Part shown: piece after piece, positions 5,814 through 13,273 of the stretch
Layout: every line of letters starts with the position of its first letter
How positions within the stretch are numbered: the stretch's first letter is position 1
From: Opitutus sp. GAS368
Lineage (GTDB): Bacteria; Verrucomicrobiota; Verrucomicrobiia; Opitutales; Opitutaceae
DNA: 13,309 nt
Assembly: GCA_945862035.1 (NCBI GenBank)
Contig: CAMAXB010000049.1
Coordinates: 1 to 13,309, forward strand
Reading direction: 5' to 3'
The notes under the pieces: generated by a model
Seen by the model: the letters and a program-made list of their open reading frames with translations, nothing else
Database searches by the model: none
What the model was told of the DNA's origin: nothing
Translations under genes and position numbers: made by a program

Positions 5814-8612
5814 GTGATCAGTCGCACCCAAAAGCACGCGCGTGAGCGCCTCCAGTTCACCGGGGAAGTCCCGGTGCCCAAGCGGTTGGCGGCCTGCAAG
5901 GCCTTCCTGCGGCTCGAGGGGGCCATGATCAAGATGCGCCACGAGGCCGGCGCGCCCGGCCTCGAGGTTATCCAAGCGCGTGCGGCCATGGTCGACGTGA
6001 TGCTCGCCCATCTCTTTGACTACGCGACGGTCAGCTACGTCCGGGCGCACGGTAAGCTGCCGGCGCCGGTCGCGCTGATTGCGTTGGGGGGCTTTGGCCG
6101 CGGCGAACTGAGCCCGCTGAGCGACATCGACGTGATGTTCCTGTACCCATCCAAGGCCAAGACCGCGGACGTCAAGCCCCTCCAGGAGCACCTGACCAAC
6201 GAGATCCTCTACGTGCTCTGGGACTGTGGCCTCAAGGTCGGCCACTCCACGCGTACGGTGGACGAGGTCTTTGCCGAGGCCCGCAAGGACATCCAGACCA
6301 AGACCGCCCTGCTGGAGTCACGCCTGGTGGCCGGTTCGCAGGTGTTGTACGAGACCTTTGCACCGGCCTACCGGGCGTTCTCCACGACTGAAAACCCGCG
6401 AGCCTACATCGCCGCGCGCCTCGACGACCAGGCCTCGCGCCGAGCCAAGTTCGGCCACACGGTTTTCCTACAGGAACCGGACATCAAGAACGGCGTGGGG
6501 GGACTGCGGGACTACCAGAACACGGTCTGGATGGCCCGGGTGAAACTGGCGATCGAACGGATCGACGAGTTGGTGGCGCTGAATTATCTGCGGCCCAACG
6601 AGCTCAAGACGTTTAACCGCGCCTACGACTTCCTTCATCAGGTTCGCAACGAGCTGCACTTCTCAAGCAAGCGGGCAACGGATGTCCTCGACCTTGAGGC
6701 CCAGCCACGCATCGCGCTCGGCCTCGGCTACACGGAGCCCAAGCTGCTCGCCCGGGTGGAGCTCTTCATGCGGGATTACTACCGGGCGGCGCAGACCATC
6801 TACCGCATCTCCAAGCTGGTGGAAAACCGCCTCGCGCTGACCCTTGCACAGACCTCGGACGAGAAAATCTCGTTCCGCGAGGTGGTCCGCGCCCGCCGTC
6901 ACGAGCGCAGCAAGCGGATCGACGGCTTCGTTCTGCGCGGGCGCGAGCTGTCCGCGGATGACCCCGACGTATTCAAGACCGAGCCTGCGCGCCTGATCCG
7001 CGTCTTCCGCCATGGCCAGCAGCTCGGAGCCGTGCCGGATTTCTCGCTCCAGACGCTGATCCGCGAGTCGCTGCCGCTGATCACCCGCAAGGTGGTCGAG
7101 TCGAAGGACGCCAACACCAGTTTTCGGGCTATCCTCGACGAGGCCGGCGCGGTCTTCCCCACCCTGCACCTGATGCACGAGCTCGGGGTCCTTGGGCGCT
7201 TCATTCCGGAATTCGATGCGCTGACCTGCCTGGTGCAGCATGAATTCTACCACCGTTACACGGCCGACATCCATACCCTGAACACGATCCGGGAGCTGGA
7301 CCGGATCTTCACCGAGGCCGAGCCGATCACGCTCAAGTACCGGACCACCTTGCACGAGACGGGCAACCCGGCGCTGCTGTACCTGATTCTGCTGCTGCAC
7401 GACATTGGCAAGGCCAAGGGCATCCAGGGCCATGCGGACAGTGGGGTCGACATCGCCCTGCCCCTGCTCGCCCGTTTGGAAATCGACGCCTCCAGCCGCG
7501 AGATAGTCACCTTTATCATCAAAAATCATCTGATTATGGCACGCTTTTGGCAGAAGCGGGACGTAGATGACCCCGTCACTGCAGGCGCCTTTGCCGAATT
7601 GGTCCCCGACGCAGACCTTCTGCGCTACCTTTACGTGCACACGTTCTGCGACGCGCGAGGGACATCGGCTGACCTCTGGAACGGCTACAAGGACACCCTG
7701 CACACGTCCCTTTACCGGGCGACCCTTGACCAGCTGATTCACGGCGAGGCGGTTGCCACCCAAAACTCACAACGCCTGCAAATGACCTTTCAGGAACTCG
7801 TTTCCAAAAAGATTTCCGGCATCAGCCCGGACGAGATCACGGCGCACTTCAATCTGCTGCCGGAACGCTACTTCATCCAGACGGACACGACCGAGATCGC
7901 GCTCCACATCCAAATGGTGAATCGGCTGCTGCAGTCGATCACCGGCGCGGATTCCGTGAGTGCCCTGCACCCGGTGATCGAATGGAAGGACGACCTGAAC
8001 CGGTCCCTGACCGTGGTCAATATTGTCACTTGGGACCGGGCGGGCCTGTTCTACAAGCTGGCGGGAGCCTTTAGCGTAGCAGGCCTGTCGATTCTTGGGG
8101 CGAAGGTGATCTCGCGGAGCGATCATATTGCGATCGACACGTTTTATGTGGTCGAGCCTGGCCGCGGCGTCGTGCAGAGCGCCAAGGCGCAGGAAATCTT
8201 TGCCCGTACGGTCAACGAGGCGCTGGCCACCAACAAGGATCTGCTGCCTGAGATCATCGCGCAGGCCCAGAAGCACGCGGGCTCACGCCTCGGCGCCTCG
8301 AACGAGACGCTGCAGTCCTCTTTCCCCCCGACGGTCGAGGTCTACCACGAACTTTCGATGGAGCGCACGATCGTCGAGATCCAGGCCCATGACCAGATCG
8401 GCCTGCTTTTCCGCCTCGCGAAGGCCATCAGCACCCATGGTTTTGACATCATCTTTGCCCGCATCGGAACCGAGCGCGGCATCGCGATCGACACCTTCTA
8501 CATCGAGGACGAGGCCCACGCCCCCGTGACCGACTCCCACCGTCTGCGGGACCTGCGCGAGGCCTTGGCCGCGGTCATCACGCCCCCGCAGCGCGCCGCC
8601 GCGACCGCCTAG
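5814..8612 (+). CDS. glnD: PII protein uridylyltransferase / uridylyl-removing enzyme
   Basis: Bifunctional cytoplasmic nitrogen sensor that adds UMP to PII protein when glutamine is low and removes it when glutamine is high, so controlling glutamine synthetase and nitrogen genes. From the chosen start it has 932 residues (E. coli GlnD 890). Domains in order: nucleotidyltransferase with GGFGRGELSPLSDID (92-106, metal-binding Asp104 and Asp106); the GlnD-specific segment EPDIKNGVGGLRDYQ (221-235); HD hydrolase domain with YHRYTADIHTL (479-489) and HDIGKAKG (529-536); two ACT domains at about 732-782 and 852-899, each with an IAIDTFY strand, which bind glutamine in the family. The start is uncertain. 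The first ATG in frame, 5655, is inside the inverted repeat at 5651-5743 and gives an odd proline-rich leader. GTG 5745, TTG 5775 and GTG 5814 are alternatives; 5814 is preferred because the sequence becomes family-like (VISRTQKHARERL) there. None has a clear ribosome binding site. Confidence 0.93.
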   Translation: MISRTQKHARERLQFTGEVPVPKRLAACKAFLRLEGAMIKMRHEAGAPGLEVIQARAAMVDVMLAHLFDYATVSYVRAHGKLPAPVALIALGGFGRGELSPLSDIDVMFLYPSKAKTADVKPLQEHLTNEILYVLWDCGLKVGHSTRTVDEVFAEARKDIQTKTALLESRLVAGSQVLYETFAPAYRAFSTTENPRAYIAARLDDQASRRAKFGHTVFLQEPDIKNGVGGLRDYQNTVWMARVKLAIERIDELVALNYLRPNELKTFNRAYDFLHQVRNELHFSSKRATDVLDLEAQPRIALGLGYTEPKLLARVELFMRDYYRAAQTIYRISKLVENRLALTLAQTSDEKISFREVVRARRHERSKRIDGFVLRGRELSADDPDVFKTEPARLIRVFRHGQQLGAVPDFSLQTLIRESLPLITRKVVESKDANTSFRAILDEAGAVFPTLHLMHELGVLGRFIPEFDALTCLVQHEFYHRYTADIHTLNTIRELDRIFTEAEPITLKYRTTLHETGNPALLYLILLLHDIGKAKGIQGHADSGVDIALPLLARLEIDASSREIVTFIIKNHLIMARFWQKRDVDDPVTAGAFAELVPDADLLRYLYVHTFCDARGTSADLWNGYKDTLHTSLYRATLDQLIHGEAVATQNSQRLQMTFQELVSKKISGISPDEITAHFNLLPERYFIQTDTTEIALHIQMVNRLLQSITGADSVSALHPVIEWKDDLNRSLTVVNIVTWDRAGLFYKLAGAFSVAGLSILGAKVISRSDHIAIDTFYVVEPGRGVVQSAKAQEIFARTVNEALATNKDLLPEIIAQAQKHAGSRLGASNETLQSSFPPTVEVYHELSMERTIVEIQAHDQIGLLFRLAKAISTHGFDIIFARIGTERGIAIDTFYIEDEAHAPVTDSHRLRDLREALAAVITPPQRAAATA

Positions 8613-8614
8613 GA

Positions 8615-8765
8615 ATTGCGGATTTTGGAATGCGGAGTGCGGAGTGTTGGAGAGTCGGAGGAATGGGACGCCATGGCCTGCGCGGCAGCAAATTCTTCGT
8701 CGAACTTCACGAGGCATGGCCCATCGATTGATTCATTCCGCAATCCGCACTCCAAAATCCGTAAT
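8615..8765. repeat. Long imperfect inverted repeat between glnD and the kinase gene
   Basis: The 32-bp arms at 8615-8646 and 8734-8765 are reverse complements at 28 of 32 positions. Each arm contains the word CGGATTTTGGA next to TGCGGA units repeated at an 8-bp step, so the arm is itself partly tandem. The 87-bp centre has no recognisable gene. It starts 3 bp after the glnD stop and ends 48 bp before the kinase GTG, filling nearly all of the 201-bp gap. As RNA it would fold into a long stem capping the glnD transcript. The layout (terminal inverted repeats around a short non-coding core) also fits a small non-autonomous element, but no target-site duplication is evident at its ends. Confidence 0.8.
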
Positions 8766-8813
8766 GGCGGAGAGTTCTGGCCACCGCGCCCGTGAACCCT
8801 AAGACTTGGCCCT

Positions 8814-10562
8814 GTGTCCCTCGCTGCCGCCATGCCTGATCCGGCCTTGCCGCTTTCACCCCGGGTGATTGATCCGCATGCGGCGCTGTACCGCGTCGCC
8901 TCACTGGTCGGCCGCACCGATGAGTCCCGCGAGGCCCTGACCGCTATTCTCGCTGTGGTCATCGACGTGTTCGGCGCCTCTTGCGGCTCGATCTCCCTGC
9001 TCAATCCGGACAGCGGCAAGCTGGAGATCGAGGTTCACCAAGGCATGCCGGCGGAGAATGCCGACCTCTCACTCCGGCTGGGCCAGGGCATCACGGGGTG
9101 GGTGGCCTTCCATGGCCGACCGCAGCTGGTCGCCGATGTGCGCCTGGACTCGCGCTACATCGTGGTGCGACCGGATGTACGCAGTGAGATGGCTGCTCCG
9201 ATGCTGGAACCGGGCGGGCAGACGCTGGGCGTCATCAATGTCGACAGCGACCGGGTCGGCGGCTTCAGCGAGCCCGACCTCGCCCTCTTCGTGCGGATGA
9301 CCGAGGAGGCCACCTCCGTGATCCGCCGCCTCTGGCAGCTGCAGCAGCTGCGGGACAAAGCGCGCCAGCTCGAGTCATTGATCGCGGCGGGGCATTCGCT
9401 GGTGACGAAGCTCGAGCCGCAGGAACTCTTCAACACCATCACGCGCGACGCCCGGCGCATCACCCAGACGCATGCCTGTGCGCTGTACCTTTGCGAGGCA
9501 CCGGGCGACTCGGTCCAGCTCGCCTCCCTTTCCAGCCAGGGCGTGGCGGAGGCTCATCCGGGGCCGATGCCGCTCGACTCGTGCCTCGTCTCCGCCGCGA
9601 TCCACACGCGCCGCCAGGTCGAGTACGCCAACATCCAGTCGCCCGAGTTCATCGATGTGGTCGATCTGCCCCGCGACCCGGCCCTGCGCTCGCTCGTGGC
9701 GACGCCCCTGATCTACGAGAACGAAGTCATCGGCGTGCTCGCCGCGTTCACCGACTCGGTCCACCGCTTCACCAACGACGAGAAGCGCCTGCTGAGCGCG
9801 CTGGCCAGCCTCGGCGCGGTCGCGCTGCAGAATGCGCGCCTCTATGCCCGCGTTTTTCAAAGCGAGGCGTCCCTGCGTAAGAACGAGCAGCTCACCACGC
9901 TCGGCCTGCTCGCCGCCGAGATCGCGCACGAGATCCGCAATCCGCTCACGGTGATCAAGCTGCTCTTCGGCTATCTCGGCCTCGACTTCCCCGAGGGGGA
10001 TCCGCGGCGCACCGACGTGCGCGTGATCGGGGAGAAGATCGACCAGCTTGAGGCGATCGTCTCGCGCGTGCTCATGTTCGCCAAGGCGCCCTCAAGCCTG
10101 CATTCGCGCTGGCCGGTGACGGACATCATTGAGGACACCTTGCTCCTCATCCGGCTCAAGCTCGCCCAAGGCAAGATCCAGCTAAATTTTGAGCCGCCGG
10201 AACGGCTGCTCATCGTCGACGTGCACAAGGGCCAGCTCCAGCAGGTCCTGCTCAACCTGCTGATCAACGCCACCCAGGCCATGCCCGAGGGCGGCACCAT
10301 CACGGTGCGCTGCTCCTCCGAGGTCAGGGAGAGCGGCGGCGAATTTGCCCTGATCGACATTGAGGATACGGGCACGGGGATCGCCGAGGGCATTCGCGAC
10401 CGCATCTTCGATTCCTTTCTGTCGGGTCGGCCGGACGGGACCGGGCTCGGGCTCGCGATTGCCAAGCGCATCCTACTCAGCCATCACGGCGACATCACCC
10501 TACGGGCCACCAGCCCCGCCGGCACCACGCTTCGCCTCACCCTCCCAACCGCCCGCCACTGA
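8814..10562 (+). CDS. Soluble sensor histidine kinase with two GAF domains
   Basis: A 582-residue two-component sensor kinase without a membrane segment or signal peptide, so it senses a cytoplasmic cue. Order: GAF domain 1 (about 25-165, with GQGITGWVAFHGRPQLVADV at 90-109), a helical linker (about 165-195), GAF domain 2 (about 195-340), a second helical linker, HisKA dimerisation domain with AEIAHEIRNPLT (368-379, phospho-acceptor His372), and HATPase_c with the N box LLNLLINATQAM (479-490, Asn485), G1 box DTGTGI (518-523), and G2 box GTGLGLAIAKRI (542-553). The H box is of the NtrB/AtoS type. The ligands of the GAF domains cannot be read from sequence. No response regulator is adjacent, so it is an orphan here. 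It follows glnD on the same strand after an inverted repeat; a nitrogen role is possible but unproven. The start is GTG 8814, with ATG 8832 as a good alternative; neither has a clear Shine-Dalgarno. Confidence 0.93.
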   Translation: MSLAAAMPDPALPLSPRVIDPHAALYRVASLVGRTDESREALTAILAVVIDVFGASCGSISLLNPDSGKLEIEVHQGMPAENADLSLRLGQGITGWVAFHGRPQLVADVRLDSRYIVVRPDVRSEMAAPMLEPGGQTLGVINVDSDRVGGFSEPDLALFVRMTEEATSVIRRLWQLQQLRDKARQLESLIAAGHSLVTKLEPQELFNTITRDARRITQTHACALYLCEAPGDSVQLASLSSQGVAEAHPGPMPLDSCLVSAAIHTRRQVEYANIQSPEFIDVVDLPRDPALRSLVATPLIYENEVIGVLAAFTDSVHRFTNDEKRLLSALASLGAVALQNARLYARVFQSEASLRKNEQLTTLGLLAAEIAHEIRNPLTVIKLLFGYLGLDFPEGDPRRTDVRVIGEKIDQLEAIVSRVLMFAKAPSSLHSRWPVTDIIEDTLLLIRLKLAQGKIQLNFEPPERLLIVDVHKGQLQQVLLNLLINATQAMPEGGTITVRCSSEVRESGGEFALIDIEDTGTGIAEGIRDRIFDSFLSGRPDGTGLGLAIAKRILLSHHGDITLRATSPAGTTLRLTLPTARH

Positions 10563-10565
10563 TTC

Positions 10566-10790
10566 ATGGCCTCCTCCTCCCGGCCTCCTGAAGTCGACTC
10601 GGATGTCGTCGCGCATGCGCGCCGAAAGGTCATGCTCGCTGCGGCGATTGGATTTCTCCTGCTCAGCGCCCTTGTGGTCCTCGTACTGCCCCTCCGACTG
10701 CCCCTGCCCGTGCGGCTCGGCGTGATCTTCATCGACCTCATCGCGGCCGCCGTCATCGGGCTGCTGTTACGCCAAAGCGGCCGACGTTGA
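10566..10790 (+). CDS. Small two-helix membrane protein of unknown function
   Basis: A 74-residue protein that I do not recognise. A polar, charged N-terminus (1-20, including HARRK at 17-21) is followed by two hydrophobic stretches, about 22-43 and 51-68, joined by a short proline/arginine loop, and a basic tail QSGRR. This predicts a hairpin in the inner membrane with both ends in the cytoplasm by the positive-inside rule. Its ATG lies 3 bp after the stop codon of the histidine kinase, which strongly suggests one transcript and perhaps translational coupling. It could tether or inform the otherwise soluble kinase, but this is speculation from position only. A small hairpin CCCGT-TTT-ACGGG (10797-10809) follows the stop and may end the unit. 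Confidence 0.7.
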   Translation: MASSSRPPEVDSDVVAHARRKVMLAAAIGFLLLSALVVLVLPLRLPLPVRLGVIFIDLIAAAVIGLLLRQSGRR

Positions 10791-10809
10791 GCCGGGCCCG
10801 TTTTACGGG

Positions 10810-11046
10810 GTGCACGCTTCAGGCCGGACGCAGGCGACTTGAAGCAGTGGGGCCATGGCCGGTTTCCTGCCCGCCAATTTGCAACAGGTGAGCAGTGTGC
10901 AGAGTGACCGAAGCGCGTCCCCTCGGGGGGTCTCGCGCGTTCGCTGCCTCGCCCAAGCCCAGGCTGACTCTCTCGTCCGTTCGCTTCGTCGCTGCACTCC
11001 GGTTGGTCCCCTCGGCCGCGGGTCCCACGTCACGACTGCGCCGGGG
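10810..11046. other. GC-rich unexplained block before the TonB-receptor remnant
   Basis: No protein family is recognisable in any frame here. The plus frame that runs into the TonB-receptor remnant is open from 10855 but encodes an Arg/Ser-rich stretch with no signal peptide. The DNA shows structure: a GC-rich stem-loop at 10909-10943 (CGAAGCGCG against CGCGCGTTCG with one bulge, and CCCC against GGGG inside), and a 10-bp direct repeat GTCCCCTCGG at 10917-10926 and 11006-11015. It may be a dispersed element or insertion that displaced the 5' end of the receptor gene. Confidence 0.4.
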
Positions 11047-11568
11047 GTGATCGAACCCGAGGCGGTTGAGGTGATGGCCCCGAAGCGGGTGCAATCCATT
11101 CAGGCCGGGCCGATCGTGATCACCGCCTACTCGGGTGCCTTTCTCGACGCAGCCGGCATTGACCGCTACAAGGACCTCGCCCCTTTGGTGCCCGGTGTTT
11201 TCATCCAGGAGCAGTCGCCCAACAACCCCGGCATCACCATCCGTGGCGTGACGACCGACAGCGGCGATCCGCGCCAGGAGACGCGCGTCTCCATCTTTCA
11301 GGATGGGGTATCGATCAGCCGCTCGTGCGGCAGCGTGTCCGAACTCTTTGACTTGGAGCGCGTGGAGCTGCCCAAGGGTCCGCAGGGAACGCTCTTCGGG
11401 CGCGGCACCGAGGTCGGCGTGATCTCGATCATCCAGCGCAAGCTGACTGCCGCCGCAGATTCCAGATTCCGCGCAGGCTTCGGCAATTTTTGGCGCCCAC
11501 TACGGGATTCCGTCCTTAATCCGAGTCAAGCTCCGCTCTACGGGGCGAGCACGGCGCTGCGGTTCTGA
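10855..11568 (+). pseudogene. TonB-dependent receptor remnant (plug domain only)
   Basis: Outer-membrane TonB-dependent receptors import siderophores, vitamins or glycans through a plugged beta-barrel and usually have 700-1000 residues. This frame has 237. Residues from about 65 to 205 match the plug domain: VEVMAPKRVQSIQ (71-83), YKDLAPLVPGVFIQ (105-118), NNPGITIRGV (123-132), VSIFQDGVSIS (145-155), LFDLERVELPKGPQGTLFGR (164-183), then the start of the barrel, GFGNF (208-212). After that the sequence loses the family pattern and stops; almost the whole barrel is missing, since the next gene begins at 11654. The first 64 residues resemble no receptor N-terminus and contain no signal peptide, so the 5' end is also lost or replaced. 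A frameshift near the T run at 11488-11492 is possible, as an alternative frame reads GNFGAHYG there. Such a product could not form a pore. The homologous part is about 11047-11510; 11569-11653 shows nothing certain. Confidence 0.75.
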
Positions 11569-11653
11569 CCCGGCCAGGTAACGACGGCGTGAACTTTGAG
11601 GTGCCGCTCCGCGCTCGGCTTGTCGTCGGCCACCGATGGAGTCAGCGTGGGCT

Positions 11654-12637
11654 ATGCGCTACCTTCGTTGGTTCCTGCCAGCCCTGCTGGCCTCCGCCAC
11701 GCGGCTGATCGCAGATCCACTGGTGATCGCTCACCGCGGGGCGTCGGGCTATCTGCCGGAGCACACCCTCGCATCGGCCGTCTACGCGCATGCGCTCGGC
11801 GCGGATTACATTGAGCAGGACGTGGTGCTCTCGCGGGACAATGTCCTGGTGGTGCTTCATGACATCCATCTCGATACCACGACCGATGTCGTCGCGCGCT
11901 ACCCGGAGCGCCGTCGCGCCGATGGACGCTACTACGCCGTCGACTTCACCTGGGCTGAGCTCGCCACCCTGACGGTTCGCGAACGGTTCAATCCCCTGAC
12001 TGGCGAGCCCGTTTTCCCGGATCGCTTTCCGGCAAACGGCGTCTCGTTCCGCCTGTGTACGCTCGCAGAGCAGATCACCCTCATCGCGGGCCTTAACCGA
12101 GCGACGGGCCGCAAGACCGGGATCTATGTGGAATTCAAGGAGCCAGCTTGGCATGCCCGTGAGGGCAAGGATCTCGGCGCCAACCTGCTGGCCGAGCTAG
12201 GCCGCCTCGGATTCAACCGGGCCGCCGATTCCGTCTTCGTCCAATGCTTTGATGCGGCCGCCCTCCGTCGACTCCGCACCGAGCTAAAGACGGAACTTCG
12301 CCTGGTCCAACTCATCGGCACCGGAGAGGAGCAGGCATCGCTGCTGACCCCGGACGGCCTCCGGGAGGTCGCCGCTTACGCTCAGGGTATCGGGCCGTCC
12401 CTCCGTCTTCTCACCCGCCCGGGAGCCGACGGGCGACCTGAACTGACCACCCTGGTCCGCGACGCGCACGCGCTCGGACTGCTGGTGCACCCTTATACGG
12501 TCCGTGCCGATTCGCTGCCGGCGGACCTCCCGACGGTTGAGGCCCTGCTGGATCTGATTCTGCAGGAAGCGCAGGTCGACGGTTTCTTCATCGACCAGCC
12601 GGATCACGGGGTGCGGGCGGTGGCGAGGCTGCCCTAG
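11654..12637 (+). CDS. glpQ: Periplasmic glycerophosphodiester phosphodiesterase (GlpQ-like)
   Basis: Hydrolyses glycerophosphodiesters released from phospholipids to glycerol-3-phosphate and an alcohol, for carbon and phosphorus scavenging. The product has 327 residues (E. coli GlpQ 358). MRYLRWFLPALLASATRLIA (1-20) looks like a signal peptide with a basic start and a hydrophobic core, pointing to export. The TIM-barrel GDPD signatures are intact: HRGASGYLPEHT (27-38; His27, Arg28, Glu37), YIEQDVVLS (52-60; Glu54, Asp56 as metal ligands), LHDIHLDTTTD (68-78; His69 catalytic), EFKEP (160-164), and a C-terminal GFFIDQPD close to the usual GVxTDxPD. The frame is open from an ATG at 11636, but the ATG at 11654 places the signal peptide at the true N-terminus and has GGAG 12 bp upstream. 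It converges with the HNH gene, 18 bp between the stops; a short GCCGG/CCGGC stem (12639-12652) lies in that gap. Confidence 0.92.
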   Translation: MRYLRWFLPALLASATRLIADPLVIAHRGASGYLPEHTLASAVYAHALGADYIEQDVVLSRDNVLVVLHDIHLDTTTDVVARYPERRRADGRYYAVDFTWAELATLTVRERFNPLTGEPVFPDRFPANGVSFRLCTLAEQITLIAGLNRATGRKTGIYVEFKEPAWHAREGKDLGANLLAELGRLGFNRAADSVFVQCFDAAALRRLRTELKTELRLVQLIGTGEEQASLLTPDGLREVAAYAQGIGPSLRLLTRPGADGRPELTTLVRDAHALGLLVHPYTVRADSLPADLPTVEALLDLILQEAQVDGFFIDQPDHGVRAVARLP

Positions 12638-12655
12638 GGCCGGCCACCCGGCGGC

Positions 12656-13273
12656 TCACTCCTCGAGCTCGACGTTCCAGTAGGCGAGATCGAGGAAATC
12701 CTTCCAGCGCTCACGCTGCTGGTTGCCCAGCACCAGCGTGATGACGGGTCGCCACTTGGGGCGGACCGGCTTCCGAATGAGGCGCATGTGGGCCTGATGC
12801 GGCAGACGGTTCGCCTTGCGCGAATTGCAGCGGACGCAGGAGCAGACGATGTTTTCCCAGGTCGTCTTGCCTCCGCGGTCGCGCGGGATGACGTGGTCGA
12901 GATTCAGGTCCTCGCTCTCAAAGACATTGCCGCAGTACTGGCAGGTATCCTTGTCGCGTTCGAAGACATTGCTCCGCGTCAGCTTGAGCTCCTTGCACGG
13001 GAGCTTGTCGAACCAGGTGAGCAGGATCACCCGCGGCAGCCGGATGACGGTGCGCGGGGTGTGGACCGCGTCGAGGGCGTCGACGGGGGGATTGCTCCGG
13101 GAGAAGTCCATCCAGTCCAAAAGCGAGAACACCCGGAAGTCGTCCGCATGGTGGTGAACGACGGCGGCGTGTCCCCGCGCGAGCAGCGCAAAGGCGCGTC
13201 GGGCGCCGATCACATTCACCGCCTGCCACAGGCGGTTGAGAACCAGCACAGGTTGATCAAGCACAGCCTCCAT
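12656..13273 (-). CDS. HNH endonuclease family protein
   Basis: A 205-residue cytoplasmic protein with an HNH nuclease module at residues 111-150: CQYCG (111-115), LNLDHVIPRDRGG (123-135) with the catalytic Asp126-His127, the central Asn141 (WENIV), and CVRCN (146-150). The two CxxC pairs (111/114 and 146/149) would bind a structural zinc ion, as in McrA-like and group II intron HNH domains. The N-terminal 90 residues start with VLDQPVLVLNRLWQAVNVIG, an opening common in this widespread bacterial HNH subfamily, whose members are usually chromosomal, solitary and of unknown biological role. There is no methyltransferase, intron or phage gene nearby. The ATG at 13273 has a good Shine-Dalgarno GGAG at 13280-13283 (6 bp spacing), which supports this start. 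Confidence 0.92.
   Translation of the reverse strand: MEAVLDQPVLVLNRLWQAVNVIGARRAFALLARGHAAVVHHHADDFRVFSLLDWMDFSRSNPPVDALDAVHTPRTVIRLPRVILLTWFDKLPCKELKLTRSNVFERDKDTCQYCGNVFESEDLNLDHVIPRDRGGKTTWENIVCSCVRCNSRKANRLPHQAHMRLIRKPVRPKWRPVITLVLGNQQRERWKDFLDLAYWNVELEE

Noticed and set aside
6663..7763. Minus-strand open frame of 366 codons opposite glnD
   Set aside because: It mirrors the HD domain region of glnD; no motif, signal peptide or plausible product of its own.
8609..9019. 136-codon minus frame through the inverted repeat
   Set aside because: It only translates the repeat arms (Ser, Thr, Arg-rich) and overlaps the kinase 5' end; no sign of a real protein.
10803..11099. Arg-rich 98-codon minus frame in the block before the TonB remnant
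   Set aside because: Composition is that of a spurious frame in GC-rich DNA and no motif is visible; the region is described as an unexplained block instead.
12656..13273. HNH protein as part of a restriction or anti-phage system
   Set aside because: No methyltransferase, helicase or other defence gene lies nearby, and the flanking gene is an ordinary phosphodiesterase.
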